From Pseudoxanthomonas sp. YR558 (GTDB lineage Bacteria > Pseudomonadota > Gammaproteobacteria > Xanthomonadales > Xanthomonadaceae): 64,000 nt of DNA. Position 1 is the first letter of the stretch. Every line of letters starts with the position of its first letter. Shown in pieces: positions 62,077-64,000 of the stretch. The DNA is taken from NCBI RefSeq assembly GCF_900116385.1, contig NZ_FPCI01000002.1, forward strand, positions 124,001-188,000, read 5' to 3'. Under the pieces are notes generated by a model. It searched no databases, was not told where the DNA came from, and was given only the letters and a program-made list of their open reading frames with translations. The translations under genes were made by a program, and so were the position numbers.

Positions 62077-63755
62077 GCGCCGTCCTCCGTCGTGCTCAAT
62101 CGGCCATCGCGCAAGTGCCATACCGTCGTCATGGCTGCCATCGCGGCCGCGCTGTGCGTCGCCATCACCACGCAGCGACCTTCCGCGAAGCGCACGATCG
62201 CCTGCAACACGGCCGCTTCGGTGTCCGGGTCGAGGAAAGCGGTGGGCTCGTCGAGCAGCAGCACGTCCGGTGAGCGAAGGAACACGCGTGCCAACGCCAC
62301 GCGCCTCGCTTCGCCTCCCGACAATCCGAATCCACGCTCGCCGATCACGGTGTCCAGTCCGTCCGGCAGCCGGTCGGCGAAGCGCAGCACCTGGGCGGCA
62401 TCCGCAGCGGCGCGCAGTTCCTCGTCGCTCGCCTCAGGCCTGGCCATCCGCAGGTTGTCGCGCAGGCTGCCGGCGAACAGGAACGGGCGCTGCGGCGCGT
62501 AACCGATGCGCAGGCCATTCGTGTGGATCAGCTCGCCTGCGGTCGGCGGCATGAGATCCGCGAGGACATCGAGCAAGGTGCTCTTGCCGCCACCGCTGGG
62601 GCCGATGAGTGCCACGCGCTGCCCGCGGTGCAAGGCAATGTCAGCGGCTTGCACGGCATCGCGCGTTGCACCGGCGTGCCGCACCGTCACGCCGCGTGCC
62701 ACGACGAGCGGTGCTAAAGGAGCGTTGAGCGGCGGGATCGGTTTGGAAGACGAATGCGCCGGCGTATCGAGCAGGGTCGCGAGCTCCTCCATGGTCGCGC
62801 GCGCACCGGCGCGGTCGTGGTAATGCGTGGCGAGCCGGCGCAACGGCGCGTAGAACTCCGGCGCGAGCAGCAGGCAGAACACGCCCGCGCCGAGCGTGAG
62901 CGGCGCGCTGCGCAGGTCGAGCATGCCGAGATAGCTCAGGCCCAGGTACAGCGCGATCATCGCTACGCTGAGCGAGGCGAAGAATTCCAGCACCGCCGAC
63001 GACAGGAAGGCGATGCGCAGCACGCGCAGGCTGCGCACGCGCAATTCCTCGGCGGCCGCGCGGATACCTTGCAGCTCCGCCTCGCCTTGCCCGTAGACGC
63101 GGATCAGCCCCAGCCCGCGCAGGCGGTCGGCGAAGTGGCCGCCCATCCGCGCCAATGCCTGTAACTGGCGACGGCTGGCGGCTTCGGCGCCCCAACCGAC
63201 CAGCATCATGAAGACCGGCACCAGCGGCATCGTCAGCAGCAGGATCAGGCCGACGGTGCGATCCACCGCGAACACGGCCAGCAGGATGGCCAGCGGAACG
63301 CCGACGACTTCCGCCCGCACCGGGACGAAGCCGCCGTAGTAGCCCTCGACGGCATCGACGTGCGTGCCCAGGTGTTCGGCCAGCGCACCGCTCTGCTGCG
63401 TGCGCGTCCACGCCGGACCGCGCGACACCACGGCGCGTGCGAGGTGGGTGCGCAGGGCGATGCGGATGCGTTCCACCGCCTGGTCTGCCCAGCGCCGCCC
63501 TGCCCAGGCGAGCAGCGCGCGCGCGACGAGCACGGCGAGCAACGCGGCGAGCAACGGCGACTGCGCCGCCACCGATTCGCCGGCGACGAAGACGCGCTGG
63601 ATGCACAGGGCGATCAAGGCCGCCTGCGGTACCAGCAGTACGCCGGCCAGCACGGCGCAGGTGCTGGCGCCGCGCAAGGGCAGCGCGGCGTCGCGGCCCA
63701 GCGCTTTCAGCCGCAGCGCGGCGGCCGGCGCCTGATCGGTGGCAGTCCCCGTCAT
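62073..63755 (-). CDS. cydD: heme/thiol ABC exporter subunit CydD
   Basis: The 560-residue partner of CydC has six helices, with LYLGLSYLG and LAPEFYAPLRRLATHYHDRAGA typical of CydD. The ATPase has Walker A IGPSGGGKSTLLDVLA, GYAPQRPFLFAGSLRDNLRM, signature FGLSGGEARRVALARVF and Walker B LLLDEPTAFLDPDTE. The start at ATG 63755 overlaps the upstream gene by 4 bases (ATGA), so the three genes are translated as a unit. The cydAB oxidase genes themselves are not in the window. Confidence 0.92.
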   Translation of the reverse strand: MTGTATDQAPAAALRLKALGRDAALPLRGASTCAVLAGVLLVPQAALIALCIQRVFVAGESVAAQSPLLAALLAVLVARALLAWAGRRWADQAVERIRIALRTHLARAVVSRGPAWTRTQQSGALAEHLGTHVDAVEGYYGGFVPVRAEVVGVPLAILLAVFAVDRTVGLILLLTMPLVPVFMMLVGWGAEAASRRQLQALARMGGHFADRLRGLGLIRVYGQGEAELQGIRAAAEELRVRSLRVLRIAFLSSAVLEFFASLSVAMIALYLGLSYLGMLDLRSAPLTLGAGVFCLLLAPEFYAPLRRLATHYHDRAGARATMEELATLLDTPAHSSSKPIPPLNAPLAPLVVARGVTVRHAGATRDAVQAADIALHRGQRVALIGPSGGGKSTLLDVLADLMPPTAGELIHTNGLRIGYAPQRPFLFAGSLRDNLRMARPEASDEELRAAADAAQVLRFADRLPDGLDTVIGERGFGLSGGEARRVALARVFLRSPDVLLLDEPTAFLDPDTEAAVLQAIVRFAEGRCVVMATHSAAAMAAMTTVWHLRDGRLSTTEDGA

Positions 63756-64000
63756 GCCGGCAAGGGCTGGCAGCCCAGTGCGGCGAGGATGCCGTGCAGC
63801 GCGGGATGCTGCATCAGCCACGGCGAGGCGATGGTCAGCACGCCCGCGGCGAGCACGAAGCCCGCGGCGACGCGACGGAAGGCCGGTTGCTGCCAACGTC
63901 GGCCGAGGCGTGCACCGGACCATGTCAGCGTCACCATCATCGGCAGCGTGCCGAGGCCGAAGGCCGCCATCGTCAACGCGGCATCGCGCGCATTCGCCTG
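63752..64000 (-). CDS. TauE/SafE-type (UreH domain) membrane protein, N-terminus outside window
   Basis: The frame is open to the window edge. The visible 82 residues hold two helices: LTMAAFGLGTLPMMVTLTWSGARLG and RRVAAGFVLAAGVLTIASPWLM, ending HPALHGILAALGCQPLPA. GLGTLPMM is the repeat motif of sulfite exporter TauE/SafE-like (UreH domain) proteins often found beside cbb3 oxidase maturation genes. A role in metal or thiol handling for oxidase assembly is inference. It overlaps cydD by 4 bases. Confidence 0.75.
   Translation of the reverse strand, partial: QANARDAALTMAAFGLGTLPMMVTLTWSGARLGRRWQQPAFRRVAAGFVLAAGVLTIASPWLMQHPALHGILAALGCQPLPA

Noticed and set aside
62077..62121. ATG 62121 as cydC start
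   Set aside because: It would overlap cydD by 49 bases without a ribosome site; TTG 62076 has GGAGG at good spacing and the TTGA overlap.

Overview
The window is high-GC DNA with dense, mostly convincing genes and codon use typical of a gammaproteobacterium of the Xanthomonadaceae/Lysobacterales. Pointers are the E2/E3 pyruvate dehydrogenase genes whose E3 carries lipoyl domains, TonB receptors with a DAVVVSG-type TonB box, a YajQ protein, REP elements of the type GTAGGAGCGACGT..GTCGCGAC with their RAYT transposase, and a glmU-glmS neighbourhood next to the atp operon. A Pseudoxanthomonas-like genus is plausible, but genus cannot be fixed from the sequence alone. Nothing looks like a prophage, integron or CRISPR locus; this is a core-chromosome segment with a few accessory blocks.

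Layout. 1-2.1 kb (minus): a slipin/band-7 gene cut by the window edge, preceded by two abutting tRNA-like sequences and an isolated anticodon-type stem-loop, then a short terminator-flanked small ORF. 2.2-5.3 kb: rRNA modification genes (rsmC, rsuA), a HAD phosphatase, and a RAYT transposase gene between inverted REPs. 5.3-10 kb: DUF1415, yajQ, membrane proteins, an EamA exporter, OmpW and DUF1801. 10-21.5 kb: an accessory carbohydrate locus with a LacI regulator, a tandem 14-bp operator-like repeat, a GH65 phosphorylase fused to beta-phosphoglucomutase, a TonB receptor, an MFS transporter, a secreted (alpha/alpha)6 glycosidase-like protein and a secreted HSL-type esterase. 21.5-26.3 kb: a YdcZ-type transporter, a mug-like DNA glycosylase, then aceF and an lpdA with two lipoyl domains. 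26.3-34.2 kb: a DUF2061 gene behind Fur-like and OxyR-like sites, then the complete atpIBEFHAGDC operon.

34.2-46.8 kb: gtrA-like gene, glmU, then a minus-strand block (histidine kinase, sigma-54 activator, three FtsX/MacB-type permeases, ABC ATPase, HlyD-type adaptor) ending divergently from glmS. The adaptor gene has an excellent sigma-54 promoter with an array of TGTCC/GGACA half-sites upstream, so this looks like a self-regulated envelope export system. 46.8-54.3 kb: an MHYT-GGDEF-EAL protein, fabAB with a palindromic operator, dinB, and btuB behind a cobalamin riboswitch. 54.3-59.1 kb: a Sxy C-terminal-domain protein, free methionine-R-sulfoxide reductase, a TMEM175-like channel, bioD, a phasin with a dyad-covered promoter, queD and rhlE. 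59.4-64 kb: an Fe-S-type FNR regulator, a REP pair, cydC and cydD, and a partial TauE/SafE-type gene, consistent with oxygen-responsive bd-oxidase maturation.

Main points for follow-up: the tRNA-like pair next to slipin (possibly part of an RNA-repair operon lying outside the window), the sigma-54 export module, the GH65 sugar locus with two uncharacterised secreted enzymes, and the OxyR/Fur-like control of a tiny membrane protein.
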